The notes: generated from the sequence alone by a model not told the origin. Shown: positions 8,960-18,441, numbered from the stretch's first letter. The stretch is DNA of 64,000 bases from Robertmurraya korlensis NBRC 107688 (GCF_001591645.1 NZ_BCVH01000001.1:310001-374000); one strand, 5' to 3'. Made by a program: numbers and translations.

Positions 8960-9691
8960 ATGATAAGGCTAATTGCTGTCTTTTTGTACATGAGTGGTTA
9001 TTTAATTTATAGTATTCCAACATTGAAGAAAATGAAAAATCTAGACAAAGGTTTATCGGTTTCTGAAAGGGATCAGCTAATTCATACGATTCCAAACCAA
9101 TGGTCGAAAATCATTATGAAGTTAACGGGTTCTAAGGTGAAGGTAGAGGGGACTGAGAATCTTCCTGAAGGTGCTGTAGTATTGATCAGCAATCATGAAG
9201 GGGATTTTGATATTCCTACATTGTTGGCTAGCATTGAAAAACCATTTGGTTTTATCTCAAAGGTTGAAGTGAAAAAAGTTCCGATTCTTTCGTCTTGGAT
9301 GGAGATCATGAACTGTGTGTTCCTTGATCGAAGCGACCGTCGCAAATCTGTTCAGTCAATCCGAGAGGCTGTTAAGCTACTAAAAGAAGGTCACTCAATT
9401 GCCATTTTTCCTGAAGGAACAAGGAGTAAAGGTGGACCGGTTGGAGAGTTTAAATCTGGTGGATTTCGACTCGCTAAGGATGCCAAAGTACCAATTGTTC
9501 CAATTAGTATTTCTGGCACGTCTCATGTTTTTGAAAAAAATGGACGTTTAGTGAAACCAGCTTCCATTCACGTACGGATATTACCTAGTATCCCTTCTTC
9601 CATATTTGATCAAAAGGATATGAGAGAAGTTTCGGATTATGTAAGAGAGATCATTGTTAATTCCTTAAAGGATGAAAAAATAGCATCATAG
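8960..9691 (+). CDS. plsC: 1-acyl-sn-glycerol-3-phosphate acyltransferase
   Basis: 243 residues with an N-terminal hydrophobic anchor (LIAVFLYMSGYLIYSI) and the acyltransferase motifs NHEGDFD (NHxxxxD), the FLDRSDRRKS block and FPEGTRSKGG. It acylates lysophosphatidic acid to phosphatidic acid at the cytosolic membrane face. The ATG at 8960 lies nine bases after GGAGG; a GTG at 8951 directly abuts the SD and is less likely. Single-gene unit with its own terminator. Confidence 0.9.
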   Translation: MIRLIAVFLYMSGYLIYSIPTLKKMKNLDKGLSVSERDQLIHTIPNQWSKIIMKLTGSKVKVEGTENLPEGAVVLISNHEGDFDIPTLLASIEKPFGFISKVEVKKVPILSSWMEIMNCVFLDRSDRRKSVQSIREAVKLLKEGHSIAIFPEGTRSKGGPVGEFKSGGFRLAKDAKVPIVPISISGTSHVFEKNGRLVKPASIHVRILPSIPSSIFDQKDMREVSDYVREIIVNSLKDEKIAS

Positions 9692-9722
9692 AAAGCTAGG
9701 CTTCCGAGTCTAGCTTTTTTCA
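9691..9722 (+). terminator. Terminator after plsC
   Basis: GAAAGCTAGGCT / AGTCTAGCTTTT stem around a TCCG loop with a six-T tail. Confidence 0.85.
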
Positions 9723-9844
9723 TTTTTATTCTGTAATTCCCTTGTTCTATAAATTGAAAAATACAAATTTTTCGATAATAGGCTTGAAATGGTGGGAGAG
9801 AGTGGTATAATGTACTGATTATAACGGGAAAATGGAGGATGGAT

Positions 9845-11113
9845 ATGGAACAGAAAGTGATGAAAAAAAGATGGGTGCAGGTTGAAGATATTTTAATAGC
9901 GCACCACCAGCTCAAAGACATCGTAGCCCATACACCGTTACAAAAAAACGAGCGTTTATCTGAAAAATATAACTGTAATGTGTATCTAAAAAGGGAAGAC
10001 TTGCAGCACGTTCGCTCTTTTAAGCTAAGAGGTGCTTTTTATAAGATGAAAGCGTTAGGTAAGGACAATCTCTCTAATGGGGTTGTTTGTGCAAGCGCAG
10101 GGAACCATGCTCAAGGTGTAGCATATGCTTGTCGCCATCTTGGTGTACAAGGGAAAATTTATATGCCAACAACAACACCAAAGCAGAAGGTTGGCCAAGT
10201 TGAGTTGTTTGGTAGAGGATTTATCGAAATTATTCTTGTCGGGGATACGTTCGATGATTCTTACACAAAAGCGATTGAATGTGCGGAAAAAGAGGGGAGA
10301 ACCTTTATTCATCCTTTTGATGACGAGCTTGTCATTGCGGGGCAAGGAACGGTAGCTGTAGAAATTCTACAGGATTGTGAAGAGCCCATAGATTTTGTGT
10401 TTGCGAGTATTGGTGGTGGAGGACTAATGGCCGGTGTGAGCACGTACGTAAAAAGTGTCTCTCCTCAAACAAAGCTAATTGGAGTTGAACCATACGGGGC
10501 TCCAGCAATGAAGACCTCTTTCCATAATCAAGGAGTCACTTCTCTAGACGAGATTGATAAGTTCGTCGATGGTGCTGCTGTTAAAAGTGTTGGTAGTAAA
10601 ACATTTGATACTTGCTTTGAATTATTGGATGATATTCTACTGGTTCCAGAAGGAAAGGTATGCACAAGTATTTTAGAATTATACAATGAGCATGCAATTG
10701 TTGCTGAACCAGCGGGTGCCTTACCAATTGCAGCACTCGACCTCTACAAGGATGAAATCAAAGGGAAGAATATTGTCGTAATTATAAGCGGAGGAAATAA
10801 CGATATCGGTCGTATGCAAGAAATTAAAGAACGTTCATTGTTGTACGAGGGACTTCTATATTATTTTATCGTTAACTTCCCTCAACGTGCAGGTGCGCTA
10901 CGTGAGTTTTTAGATGAGGTATTGTCACCAACGGATGATATTACACAATTTGAATATACTAAGAAAAATAATAAAGAAAATGGCCCTGCCCTAGTAGGAA
11001 TCGAGATTCAGAAGAAGGAAGACTACAAAGGCTTGATTGAAAGATTAAACAAAAAAGGTTTTGCATTTACAGAGGTAAATAAAGATAGTTACTTATTTAA
11101 TTTGCTCATTTAA
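9845..11113 (+). CDS. ilvA: Threonine dehydratase (biosynthetic)
   Basis: A 422-residue PLP enzyme that deaminates threonine to 2-oxobutanoate, the first step of isoleucine synthesis. The PLP lysine is K60 in SFKLRGA, and glycine-rich SIGGGGLMAG binds the cofactor phosphate. The C-terminal ~80 residues (YFIVNFPQRAGALREFL onward) form one ACT-like regulatory domain, the short IlvA form of Bacillus. The ATG at 9845 lies six bases after GGAGG; the one at 9839 touches the SD. No T-box or other leader was found upstream, and it is monocistronic here. Confidence 0.93.
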   Translation: MEQKVMKKRWVQVEDILIAHHQLKDIVAHTPLQKNERLSEKYNCNVYLKREDLQHVRSFKLRGAFYKMKALGKDNLSNGVVCASAGNHAQGVAYACRHLGVQGKIYMPTTTPKQKVGQVELFGRGFIEIILVGDTFDDSYTKAIECAEKEGRTFIHPFDDELVIAGQGTVAVEILQDCEEPIDFVFASIGGGGLMAGVSTYVKSVSPQTKLIGVEPYGAPAMKTSFHNQGVTSLDEIDKFVDGAAVKSVGSKTFDTCFELLDDILLVPEGKVCTSILELYNEHAIVAEPAGALPIAALDLYKDEIKGKNIVVIISGGNNDIGRMQEIKERSLLYEGLLYYFIVNFPQRAGALREFLDEVLSPTDDITQFEYTKKNNKENGPALVGIEIQKKEDYKGLIERLNKKGFAFTEVNKDSYLFNLLI

Positions 11114-11253
11114 TGTATAATGATAAGAGAAAAATCACTACTAAATTTGTGAACTTCTTATGACAATGTGTTGTATATTAACCCATCCGTTGTTAAAAGT
11201 ACTATAATCGTAGTAGATTAGTTATTCTAATTAACCAAAGGGGATGTTCTACA

Positions 11254-11451
11254 GTGTTTTCAAACATCGGAGTTCCTGGATTAATCCTTATCCTTGTACT
11301 TGCTTTAATTATTTTCGGACCTAAAAAGCTCCCTGAGATTGGTCGTGCATTCGGTCAAACTCTCCGTGAATTCAAAAAGTCAACCCGTGAGCTAACAAGT
11401 GATGTAATGGACGAACTTGATGATGATAAAAAGAAGAATGCTACGAAATAA
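11254..11451 (+). CDS. tatA: Tat translocase subunit TatA (first copy)
   Basis: 65 residues: a single N-terminal transmembrane helix ([12 protein letters not shown]), the [10 protein letters not shown] hinge, then an amphipathic helix and a charged tail. TatA oligomers form the conducting element for folded twin-arginine proteins. Starts with GTG after an AAGGGGA SD. It is paired with tatC 61 bases downstream, but a terminator lies between them. A second tatA is at 57991-58218. Confidence 0.92.
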   Translation: MFSNIGVPGLILILVLALIIFGPKKLPEIGRAFGQTLREFKKSTRELTSDVMDELDDDKKKNATK

Positions 11452-11476
11452 GGTGTAAGATTTTCTTACACTTTTT
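11451..11476 (+). terminator. Terminator between tatA and tatC
   Basis: AGGTGTAAGA / TCTTACACTT stem with six Ts. Partial termination here would give more TatA than TatC, in line with the stoichiometry of the complex. Confidence 0.75.
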
Positions 11477-11512
11477 TCTTCGATTAAATTATGTTTATGG
11501 TAGGGGACTTGA

Positions 11513-12268
11513 ATGGAAGATAAAGAATTACAGCTTGTTGATCATCTGGACGAATTAAGAAAAAGATTAATTATCTCTGTTTTAGCTTTTTTTGTATTTT
11601 TTGTAGTTGGATTTATTTATGTGGAAGAGATCTATAAGTGGTTTGTTCGGGATCTTGATGTTAAGCTGATTGCATTAGGACCGAGTGATATCGTATGGGT
11701 TTATTTCATGTTAGCAGGTTTAATTGCGATTGCCGGTACCATTCCTGTTCTTGCGTTGCAGATATGGTTGTTTGTTAAACCAGCATTAAAGCCTATTGAA
11801 CGAAGGATTTCTTTAAGTTATATCCCAGCTTTGTTTATTTTATTTATTGTTGGTCTATGCTTTGGTTATTTTGTTATTTTTCCGACCGTAATGGGATTTT
11901 TAATCGAACTCAGTGGAGACATGCTTATTACTAATTTTACAGCGGACAAGTACTTCCGATTTATTATGAATATGTCGCTGCCATTCGGATTTTTATTTGA
12001 GCTTCCTGTTGTGGTTATGTTTTTAACTTCCTTAGGAATAGTAAATCCGTATGTACTTCAAAAAATACGTAAATATGCATATTTTATCTTAGTAGTTATT
12101 TCTGTAGTAATCTCTCCTCCTGATTTTATGAGTGATATTTTAGTGACCATTCCACTTCTTTTTTTATACGAAATCAGTATAAATCTTTCGAAAATCGTTT
12201 ATAAAAGAAAGTTAAAAAAAGAGAAAGAATGGGACTTGGAAGAGGATGAAAAAGTAGACCTAGGATAA
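11513..12268 (+). CDS. tatC: Tat translocase subunit TatC (first copy)
   Basis: 251 residues, six predicted membrane helices, starting with the cytosolic LVDHLDELRKRLI signature that binds twin-arginine signals. The FGYFVIFPTVMGFL and PPDFMSDI motifs are typical of TatC. It forms the receptor complex with TatA. No Tat substrate gene lies next to this pair, so it may be the general, constitutive system (as TatAyCy in B. subtilis). Confidence 0.93.
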   Translation: MEDKELQLVDHLDELRKRLIISVLAFFVFFVVGFIYVEEIYKWFVRDLDVKLIALGPSDIVWVYFMLAGLIAIAGTIPVLALQIWLFVKPALKPIERRISLSYIPALFILFIVGLCFGYFVIFPTVMGFLIELSGDMLITNFTADKYFRFIMNMSLPFGFLFELPVVVMFLTSLGIVNPYVLQKIRKYAYFILVVISVVISPPDFMSDILVTIPLLFLYEISINLSKIVYKRKLKKEKEWDLEEDEKVDLG

Positions 12269-12274
12269 ATGATT

Positions 12275-12305
12275 AAACTCACTTTTTAATAAAGTGGGTT
12301 TTTTA
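12275..12305 (+). terminator. Terminator after tatC
   Basis: Eleven-base stem AAACTCACTTT / AAAGTGGGTTT with a TTAAT loop and T tail. Confidence 0.8.
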
Positions 12306-12427
12306 TTATTTTGGACAGTATTAATGTAAATTTTAAAATTTTTTCATTATAGGTATATATTGAGACAGACTTCGACAAATATATATTGTATAATATATAC
12401 AAACGGGTGAAAAAGAGGATTGATATT

Positions 12428-12679
12428 TTGCTATTCAAAAGCCTAGAGTTCAAAAATGTTGTTGGACAGAAGGTAAAAGTCATTGAAATTCCAGTATTGG
12501 AGGAAGATAGCCCTTATTATTTTTTAATCCAAGTCCGTTTGCAAACATTTATTTCGTCTCTATACCAGGACAAACAAGCGAAGAAATGCTATTCTTTTAG
12601 AGACTATCTGAAAAAAGCGTTAAAGTGGCCAGTTTATCAGGATGTATTCCAAGTGCCTGAGCTAAAGAATAACGCATGA
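12428..12679 (+). CDS. ypmP: YpmP-like small protein (DUF2535 type)
   Basis: 83 residues when started at the TTG at 12428, eight bases after AGAGGA; the longer frame to 12386 lacks an SD and overlaps a TATAAT -10-like box at 12389-12394. The conserved opening (LFKSLEFKNVVGQKVKVIEI) and the FRDYLKKALKWP segment fit the DUF2535/YpmP family from memory. Its place between ilvA and degV/ypmQ agrees. No signal peptide, no catalytic motif, function unknown. Confidence 0.65.
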   Translation: MLFKSLEFKNVVGQKVKVIEIPVLEEDSPYYFLIQVRLQTFISSLYQDKQAKKCYSFRDYLKKALKWPVYQDVFQVPELKNNA

Positions 12680-12719
12680 TTGATGTATTTGTTTTTCTTT
12701 GACATGATTGTCTTTACAT

Positions 12720-12758
12720 GAAGAGTATCGGTACTTGCCGATGCTCTTTCTTTTTTTC
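12720..12758 (+). terminator. Terminator after the ypmP homologue
   Basis: Eleven-base stem (12721-12731 with 12738-12748, one wobble) and a long T tail. Confidence 0.8.
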
Positions 12759-12820
12759 GACATTATCCTATATTTCTGTATAATAAGTAGTGAGATTTTA
12801 GCATTAGGATGTGAAGGAAT

Positions 12821-13663
12821 TTGAGTAAAATTAAAATAGTGACGGATTCAACTGTAGACATGTCCGATGAATTAATTAAGAAGTATGATATTGAGGTTGT
12901 TCCTTTATCCATTCAAATTGAAGGAAGGACATACCTTGATCGGGTTGATCTAACGCCTAAGGATTTCTTGGTAAAAATGAAGGCAGCGAAGGAGCTACCC
13001 AAAAGCTCACAACCTCCTGTTGGGGTATTTGCTGAGTTGTATGATCGTTTAGGTTCAGAGGGGTACGATGTTCTGTCAATACATATGACTGGTGGGATGA
13101 GTGGTACGGTTCAGTCAGCAGAAACGGCAGCCTCTATGTCTAAGGCAAATGTAAAAGTTGTAGATTCTCGTTTTATATCGAAAGCCCTTTCATTCCAGGT
13201 GATAGAAGCTTCACAGATGGCTAAAGAGGGAAAGAGTATGGATGAGATATTGGCTAGGCTCGATCAAATTCGATCAAATACAAGATTGTTTGTAGTTGTT
13301 GACACTCTTGAAAATCTTGTGAAGGGCGGAAGAATTGGAAAGGGAAAGGCAATGATTGGTTCACTTCTTAATATTAAACCAATCGCCTCACTAGAAGGTG
13401 GCGTATATACACCTGTTTCAAAAGCTCGTAGTTATAGTCAAGTTGCAAACTACCTTTCAAAGCAATTCGCTGAAGATACAGCAGGTCGTACGATTCAGGG
13501 GGTTGGACTGGTTCACGCAGAGGCTCCAGAGTTAAATGAAAAGCTGATTTCCGCCTTAAAGAACATAGCTGGTTATGATCTAATAGATATTGAATACACA
13601 ACTCCAATCATCACTACCCATACCGGGGAAGGCGCTATTGGTTTTATGTATTATTTCGAGTAA
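12821..13663 (+). CDS. degV: DegV family fatty-acid-binding protein
   Basis: 280 residues with the DegV fold markers: N-terminal KIVTDSTVDM, SSQPPVG, the THTGEGAIG C-terminal motif and the GGRIGKGKA loop. DegV/FakB proteins bind a fatty acid and present it to a FakA-type kinase for incorporation into phospholipid. The TTG start at 12821 follows an AAGGA SD. Monocistronic, bounded by two terminators. Confidence 0.88.
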   Translation: MSKIKIVTDSTVDMSDELIKKYDIEVVPLSIQIEGRTYLDRVDLTPKDFLVKMKAAKELPKSSQPPVGVFAELYDRLGSEGYDVLSIHMTGGMSGTVQSAETAASMSKANVKVVDSRFISKALSFQVIEASQMAKEGKSMDEILARLDQIRSNTRLFVVVDTLENLVKGGRIGKGKAMIGSLLNIKPIASLEGGVYTPVSKARSYSQVANYLSKQFAEDTAGRTIQGVGLVHAEAPELNEKLISALKNIAGYDLIDIEYTTPIITTHTGEGAIGFMYYFE

Positions 13664-13694
13664 AAACCTGAACAGACTTTGTTCAGGTTTTTTT
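13662..13694 (+). terminator. Terminator after degV
   Basis: AAACCTGAAC / GTTCAGGTTT stem with a seven-base loop and T7 tail. Confidence 0.85.
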
Positions 13695-13813
13695 ACAATG
13701 TTTTTTAAATATGTGTAAAGATTTTATAAAAAAGGAAGGAAAGACAAGGATTTTGGTAAGTAATGTCGAATAAAGCAAAGAGTGAAACCCAATAAAAAGG
13801 GAACGGTGTATGT

Positions 13814-15427
13814 ATGAAAAAATGGATCCGGCATCTTTCTTTATATAAACAAGTATTATTTTTTTCATTTTTTATTACGTTTGTAGTGGTTTTCATGATT
13901 TCAACAATAAGCTTTGCTCTTCAAGCAAAAAAGGACATAGAACAGTTGGCGGATCGAGTGGAAGGATTATCCATGCTTTGGACAGCTGTTGTTTCTCCAG
14001 AAGACGTAGAGGAAACCATTTCGTTAAAGGACCCGAATGAACCTGCAGCTAAAAGACTGCAGCAGCAGGTTAACGTAATTAATGAGAGAAATTCTTCTTT
14101 TTTACATAGCGGGATAGTATCTACTTCTTTTAAAGGAAATGGAGAGATATACGCGACTGTTGTCTCGAATAGTTATGAGGGATTAAAGCCTTTTTCTTTT
14201 TATAAGTCGGTTGACATTCATATGAATGCTTTAAAAAAAGCGATTGAAGAAAAGAAAGTGGTTAGTACAAAGGTGTATACAGATGATTTTGGAACGTGGT
14301 TATCCGCGTTTGCACCAATCCAGAATGAAAAAGGCAATGTAGTTGGCGTATTAGTCATTGATGCAGACGCTTCCTTTATAAAGAAATCACAGCTAGAAAC
14401 GATTTTATATTTAACAGTTGTTTTTGTCATAACGATTGTGGTCGTATTTTTTACTCTAAAATATGTGTTAAATAATGTGATGGAGCCTGTAGATGAAATA
14501 TTGTACGGGTTACATGAAGTAAGTGTTGGAAACTTTAACATTCACTTAAGTGGTAAGAGAAATTCTAGCCTTGAACCATTATATGAACGGTTCAATTTCA
14601 TGACTCAGCAGTTAGCAATCTTGTTTGAAAGATTATCTATATCAAGCCCAATAAATGGTAAGCAAGCAGTATCTGAAGAGCAATTACATACATTTGAAGT
14701 GGCTATTGGGAAAATGGACACGATCATTAAAGAAACAAAATTGCTTAAGGAGCTTCAACGAGCCGAGAAAATGAATGCCATAGGCCAGTTAGCCGCTTCA
14801 GTAGCTCATGAAATTCGAAATCCGATGACAGTAGTAAAAGGTTTTTTACAAATCTTTTTATCTAAAGATGGTTTGAGTGAAGAAGAGCATATGTATGTAA
14901 AATTAATGCTTGAAGAAATGAATCGTGCCGAGAAAATCATTAATGAATACCTATCCTTAGCGAAGCCAGACCTGGAATTTTCAGAAAAGGTTCATGCAGG
15001 TGAACTGGCCCATAAGGTGATGGATTTAATGAATTCTTATGCTCTTATGTCAAAAAGCATTGGGATGCAAACGAAAGTGGTTGGCGATATCTATATTAAA
15101 GGAAATGTTAGCGAGTTAAAGCAGGTACTTATAAATATATTAAAAAATGGTATCGAAGCGATGAAAGATGGAGGCACTCTTAGTCTGACCGTACGGGAGG
15201 AAGGTCATAATGGCATTTTTGAAATCTTTGACACGGGAATTGGAATGAGTGATGATGAGCTTCAAAGATTAGGTACCGCATTCTATTCATTGAAGGAAAA
15301 GGGCACAGGTATGGGGCTAATGGTTTGTTATCAAATCATTGAAAGGATGCGAGGTTCCATTGAAGTAGAAAGTCAAAAAGGTATTGGAACAACCTTTCGA
15401 ATTATCCTTCCGTTATACAGGGAATAA
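13814..15427 (+). CDS. Membrane sensor histidine kinase (orphan)
   Basis: 537 residues. A first membrane helix (~13-36), an extracytoplasmic sensor of about 160 residues that looks like a single Cache domain, a second helix (~196-216), a HAMP-like linker, then HisKA with phosphorylation site H332 in SVAHEIRNPMTVVKGFLQ and a HATPase domain (N-box LKNGIEAM, G1 DTGIGM, G2 GTGMGLM). This H-box wording is seen in Bacillus sporulation-type kinases. No response regulator lies nearby, so it may feed a phosphorelay; that is inference. It could sense a small extracellular ligand. Confidence 0.85.
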   Translation: MKKWIRHLSLYKQVLFFSFFITFVVVFMISTISFALQAKKDIEQLADRVEGLSMLWTAVVSPEDVEETISLKDPNEPAAKRLQQQVNVINERNSSFLHSGIVSTSFKGNGEIYATVVSNSYEGLKPFSFYKSVDIHMNALKKAIEEKKVVSTKVYTDDFGTWLSAFAPIQNEKGNVVGVLVIDADASFIKKSQLETILYLTVVFVITIVVVFFTLKYVLNNVMEPVDEILYGLHEVSVGNFNIHLSGKRNSSLEPLYERFNFMTQQLAILFERLSISSPINGKQAVSEEQLHTFEVAIGKMDTIIKETKLLKELQRAEKMNAIGQLAASVAHEIRNPMTVVKGFLQIFLSKDGLSEEEHMYVKLMLEEMNRAEKIINEYLSLAKPDLEFSEKVHAGELAHKVMDLMNSYALMSKSIGMQTKVVGDIYIKGNVSELKQVLINILKNGIEAMKDGGTLSLTVREEGHNGIFEIFDTGIGMSDDELQRLGTAFYSLKEKGTGMGLMVCYQIIERMRGSIEVESQKGIGTTFRIILPLYRE

Positions 15428-15509
15428 AGTATTTAAATCTTTTCCCTTTCATCTTATCAACACGTTTGCTAGAATAAACTTGAATAGAACGATGAATGCA
15501 GGTGGATAA

Positions 15510-16088
15510 ATGAAGCTTAAGATGTTTAAATGGGTAAGTATATTGATGGTATTTATTCTGGCGGCATGCGGGAATAATGGGATACCTGATGCAAAAAATT
15601 GGCCTGTTGCTGATTTTACGTATACAAATCAGGAAGGCAAGCCCTTCGGTTTAAAAGATTTAGAAGGGAAAATTTGGGTGGCGGATTTTATTTTCACTAA
15701 TTGTGAGGACGTGTGTCTTCCAATGACGTATAATATGGAAAAGCTACAGAAAATGGTAAAAGATGAAGGAATTGAAAATGTTGAGTTTGTGTCTTTTTCG
15801 GTTGATCCCAATGTGGACACGCCAGACGTACTAAAGGAATTTGGCGAGTATTTCAAAGTTGATTTTTCTAACTGGAATTTCCTTACTGGTTATGAGCAAA
15901 CACATATAGAAGAGTTTGCAATGGATTCGTTTAAGACGATTGTTAAAAAACCAACGAACCAGGATCAGGTTATTCATGGAACGGATTTTTATCTCGTTAA
16001 TCAAGATGGGAAAATAATGAAATATTATACTGGTCTTAATGAGATTCCATACGAGGAAATCATAAATGATATGAAAGCCCTTCAATAG
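15510..16088 (+). CDS. ypmQ: SCO1/SenC-family lipoprotein (YpmQ)
   Basis: 192 residues with a lipoprotein signal (ILAACGN lipobox) and a thioredoxin-like SCO domain. The copper-binding CxxxC (NCEDVC) lies near residue 70 and the partner histidine in VIHGTDFYLV. SCO proteins deliver copper to the CuA site of cytochrome c oxidase or act as thiol reductants. It is anchored on the outer face of the membrane. Its position before ypmR and ypmS matches B. subtilis. Confidence 0.88.
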   Translation: MKLKMFKWVSILMVFILAACGNNGIPDAKNWPVADFTYTNQEGKPFGLKDLEGKIWVADFIFTNCEDVCLPMTYNMEKLQKMVKDEGIENVEFVSFSVDPNVDTPDVLKEFGEYFKVDFSNWNFLTGYEQTHIEEFAMDSFKTIVKKPTNQDQVIHGTDFYLVNQDGKIMKYYTGLNEIPYEEIINDMKALQ

Positions 16089-16112
16089 ACCTTTTAAAAG
16101 GTCTATTTTAGT
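16084..16112 (+). terminator. Terminator after ypmQ
   Basis: AATAGACCTTTT / AAAAGGTCTATT perfect twelve-base palindrome overlapping the stop codon, with a short T tail. Confidence 0.75.
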
Positions 16113-16170
16113 TTATTTGACAAGCAGTTCACCATAGACTATACAAAAACTATAAAGGCAGGTGTTTTTC

Positions 16171-17004
16171 ATGAGGGTGGCCTTTATTCTTATTATCACT
16201 TTCGTACTTGCTTCTTGCAGTCATTTACAAAATCAAGAGTTAGATCAAATACAACTCAGAGAAACAATGGTTGAAGAAAAACCTCCAGTTCCTATTGATT
16301 TTATCTCCCACTCTTTTAACATTGTTTCCGTTGGAGATTCTTTGACCCAGGGTGTAGGGGACAGTACCAACCGTGGAGGTTATGTGCCTTACTTAAAGGA
16401 ATACTTAGAAATGGAAAAAGGGATAACGGAAGCGAAAATGGTTAACTATGGTGTAAGAGGAAATCGAACATCCCAGCTTATTAGTAAGCTAAAGACAGCA
16501 GAAGTGAAGGATTCGTTAAAGACAGCTGATTTGGTACTTATCACCATTGGTGGTAATGACGTAATGAAAGTTGTAAGAGAGAATTTTTCAACGCTAGAGC
16601 TGGAGTTATTTGAAACGGAAAAGAAACAATTCGAGAAAAACATCCGCACCATTATTGAATCGATTCGAGAGGTAAATCCCTTGAGTACGGTTGTGTTGAT
16701 TGGCTTGTATAATCCTTTTTATGAGTGGTTTCCTGATGTAGAAGAGATGGATATCATTATGCAGGATTGGAATCTAACGAGTCGTACGATATTAACCGAT
16801 TATGAACGAGCGTATTTTGTCGATATTGCTAATATTTTTCGAGAAAGTGAAGAGAATCTTTTATATACGGATTACTTCCACCCCAATGACCTGGGTTACG
16901 AAAAAATTGCTGTTCGAATATATGAAACTCTTGCATTAGGTATACTGACGGAACGATATGAGCTGATATCGGCTGCCAGAAATGAGGCAACAACAAATGA
17001 ATAG
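16171..17004 (+). CDS. ypmR: SGNH/GDSL-type lipase-like lipoprotein (YpmR)
   Basis: 277 residues with a lipobox (FVLASCS) and the SGNH hydrolase blocks: VGDSLTQGVGD (catalytic Ser), the Gly of NYGVRGNRTSQL, TIGGNDVM (Asn) and DYFHPNDLGYEKIA (Asp-His). The family hydrolyses esters of lipids, sugars or arylesters; here the enzyme would work outside the membrane. The ATG at 16171 is preferred over a GTG at 16162 because AGGTG is six bases upstream. It overlaps ypmS by eight bases. Confidence 0.88.
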   Translation: MRVAFILIITFVLASCSHLQNQELDQIQLRETMVEEKPPVPIDFISHSFNIVSVGDSLTQGVGDSTNRGGYVPYLKEYLEMEKGITEAKMVNYGVRGNRTSQLISKLKTAEVKDSLKTADLVLITIGGNDVMKVVRENFSTLELELFETEKKQFEKNIRTIIESIREVNPLSTVVLIGLYNPFYEWFPDVEEMDIIMQDWNLTSRTILTDYERAYFVDIANIFRESEENLLYTDYFHPNDLGYEKIAVRIYETLALGILTERYELISAARNEATTNE

Positions 17005-17572
17005 TTGGAAAAAACTTTTTATAGGTTTATTAATCTTAAATATCATCATAGTAATAGGAGTGTTTTTCTTAGTCTTCCTACCAACTAAGGATGATGAGAT
17101 TACTCTAAAGGATATCAATCAAGATGATTATGTGCAATTTCACGTTCAATCCAACAAGTCGGATTTGAACCAATTGATCAATCATTATATAGAAGAACAA
17201 GGACTTAATAAGAAAATTAAATACAACGTTATACTTACTGATCAGGTAGAGTTGTATGGGACGATGGAGGTATTTACGCAAGAGGTAGAATTAAAACTAA
17301 CCTTTGAACCGGAGTCTTTAGATAACGGTGATTTAATTCTTAGACAGAAAACCATTTCCATTGGGCATCTGCAATTACCTGTTCCTGTCGTATTGAAGTT
17401 TATTCGGGATAGCTATGATTTCCCTTCATGGGTTACAATTCGACCAAATGAGGAAGAGGTATACGTCAATCTTCATGATCTAAAACTGAAAAGTGATACG
17501 AAGGTAAGAGTAAATACATTTGATTTAAAACGAGATCATATTATTTTTACTCTTCTTGTTCCAATAAAATAG
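16997..17572 (+). CDS. ypmS: YpmS family membrane-anchored protein (DUF2140)
   Basis: 191 residues: N-terminal helix (LFIGLLILNIIIVIGVFFLVFL), then a beta-rich extracytoplasmic domain with the DUF2140 features (SNKSDLNQLINHYIEEQG, VEVYGT-like strand, NLHDLKLKSDT). I start it at 16997, with GAGG seven bases upstream and ATGAATAG overlapping the ypmR stop; an ATG at 16982 is possible. Function unknown; coupling to ypmR suggests a joint envelope role. Confidence 0.8.
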   Translation: MNSWKKLFIGLLILNIIIVIGVFFLVFLPTKDDEITLKDINQDDYVQFHVQSNKSDLNQLINHYIEEQGLNKKIKYNVILTDQVELYGTMEVFTQEVELKLTFEPESLDNGDLILRQKTISIGHLQLPVPVVLKFIRDSYDFPSWVTIRPNEEEVYVNLHDLKLKSDTKVRVNTFDLKRDHIIFTLLVPIK

Positions 17573-17597
17573 GTGGCGTCATGGCCACCTGTTTTAT
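17571..17597. terminator. Bidirectional terminator between ypmS and the DUF4397 gene
   Basis: AGGTGGC / GCCACCT stem between two convergent genes, T-rich on the plus strand. Confidence 0.65.
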
Positions 17598-18364
17598 TCT
17601 CTTTCTGTTAAAACAATAGGTTCAATGGACGGTTCTCCATTGCTCAGTCCTACCGCCACAAGTGTATAGACTTGATTTCTTTGGAACGTTAAGCCGGATA
17701 TAGGAAGAAGTACATCCTTTGTTCCTGTTGCTCTTACTTCTAAGTCGACTGTTAATGGCGAAAGAGGTAAATAATCACTAGAACGCCTAAACCCTATATT
17801 ACGGAAAACAACATCACCGTTCTTTACGGCTATGTCAACTGGTTGAGTATCAGGTGAGAGATGAACAAATCGAACTTTTGTTTCCCCGGATGGTACTACT
17901 GGATGATCCTCAATAACAACTAGCTTCAACTTTTCAACAATGTCAGCTGCTGCAACTGTATATTGCTTTCCTGCCTCAACAGTTACCTTTCTACTAAGAA
18001 CAGTTGAAACCATATCTCCTGCGGGATAAATATCTATTTGATATCTACCAGCAGGTAGCGATAAGTAATTGCTGGTTTCTTTAAATGAAAAATCACGTAA
18101 AATCCGATTTCCATTAATATATATATCAACATTCGGAGCATCAGGTGAAGCATGGAGGACTCTTATTCTGGCCGGCGAATTACTTTGATAATAGTTAGCG
18201 ACAGATTGAGCTCTTAAAGAACTCATGGCTTTGTTCATAGACCTAATGTGTTTTTGATAGTAGTGAATATGCATGGATGGATCTAAGTATTTATAATATT
18301 GGGCTAATAAATCATACATAGCAGCTTTTTGCAGATAGTCATCATGGTTTCTATTATTAGACAA
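17594..18364 (-). CDS. DUF4397 tandem-domain protein
   Basis: About 256 residues. The first ~70 form a charged helical segment with several Tyr-Tyr pairs; two DUF4397-type beta-sandwich repeats follow, each opening with a VRVLHASPDAPNVDIY- or VRFVHLSPDTQPVDIA-like block. No signal peptide or anchor is visible, which is odd for a family usually linked to surfaces; spore-associated localisation is possible but unproven. I prefer the TTG at 18364, eight bases after AAGGAG, to a GTG at 18373 that touches it. Convergent with ypmS. Confidence 0.75.
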   Translation of the reverse strand: MSNNRNHDDYLQKAAMYDLLAQYYKYLDPSMHIHYYQKHIRSMNKAMSSLRAQSVANYYQSNSPARIRVLHASPDAPNVDIYINGNRILRDFSFKETSNYLSLPAGRYQIDIYPAGDMVSTVLSRKVTVEAGKQYTVAAADIVEKLKLVVIEDHPVVPSGETKVRFVHLSPDTQPVDIAVKNGDVVFRNIGFRRSSDYLPLSPLTVDLEVRATGTKDVLLPISGLTFQRNQVYTLVAVGLSNGEPSIEPIVLTERE

Positions 18365-18441
18365 ACCCCTCACTCCTTAAAGGATATTCTCGTTGTAACA
18401 TATGCTATAAAGGTCTGTGAGGTGCCTATGTTTGATTTTTG

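Noticed and set aside
9722-9844. T-box or other leader before ilvA
   Set aside because: No T-box sequence and no terminator/antiterminator pair could be found.
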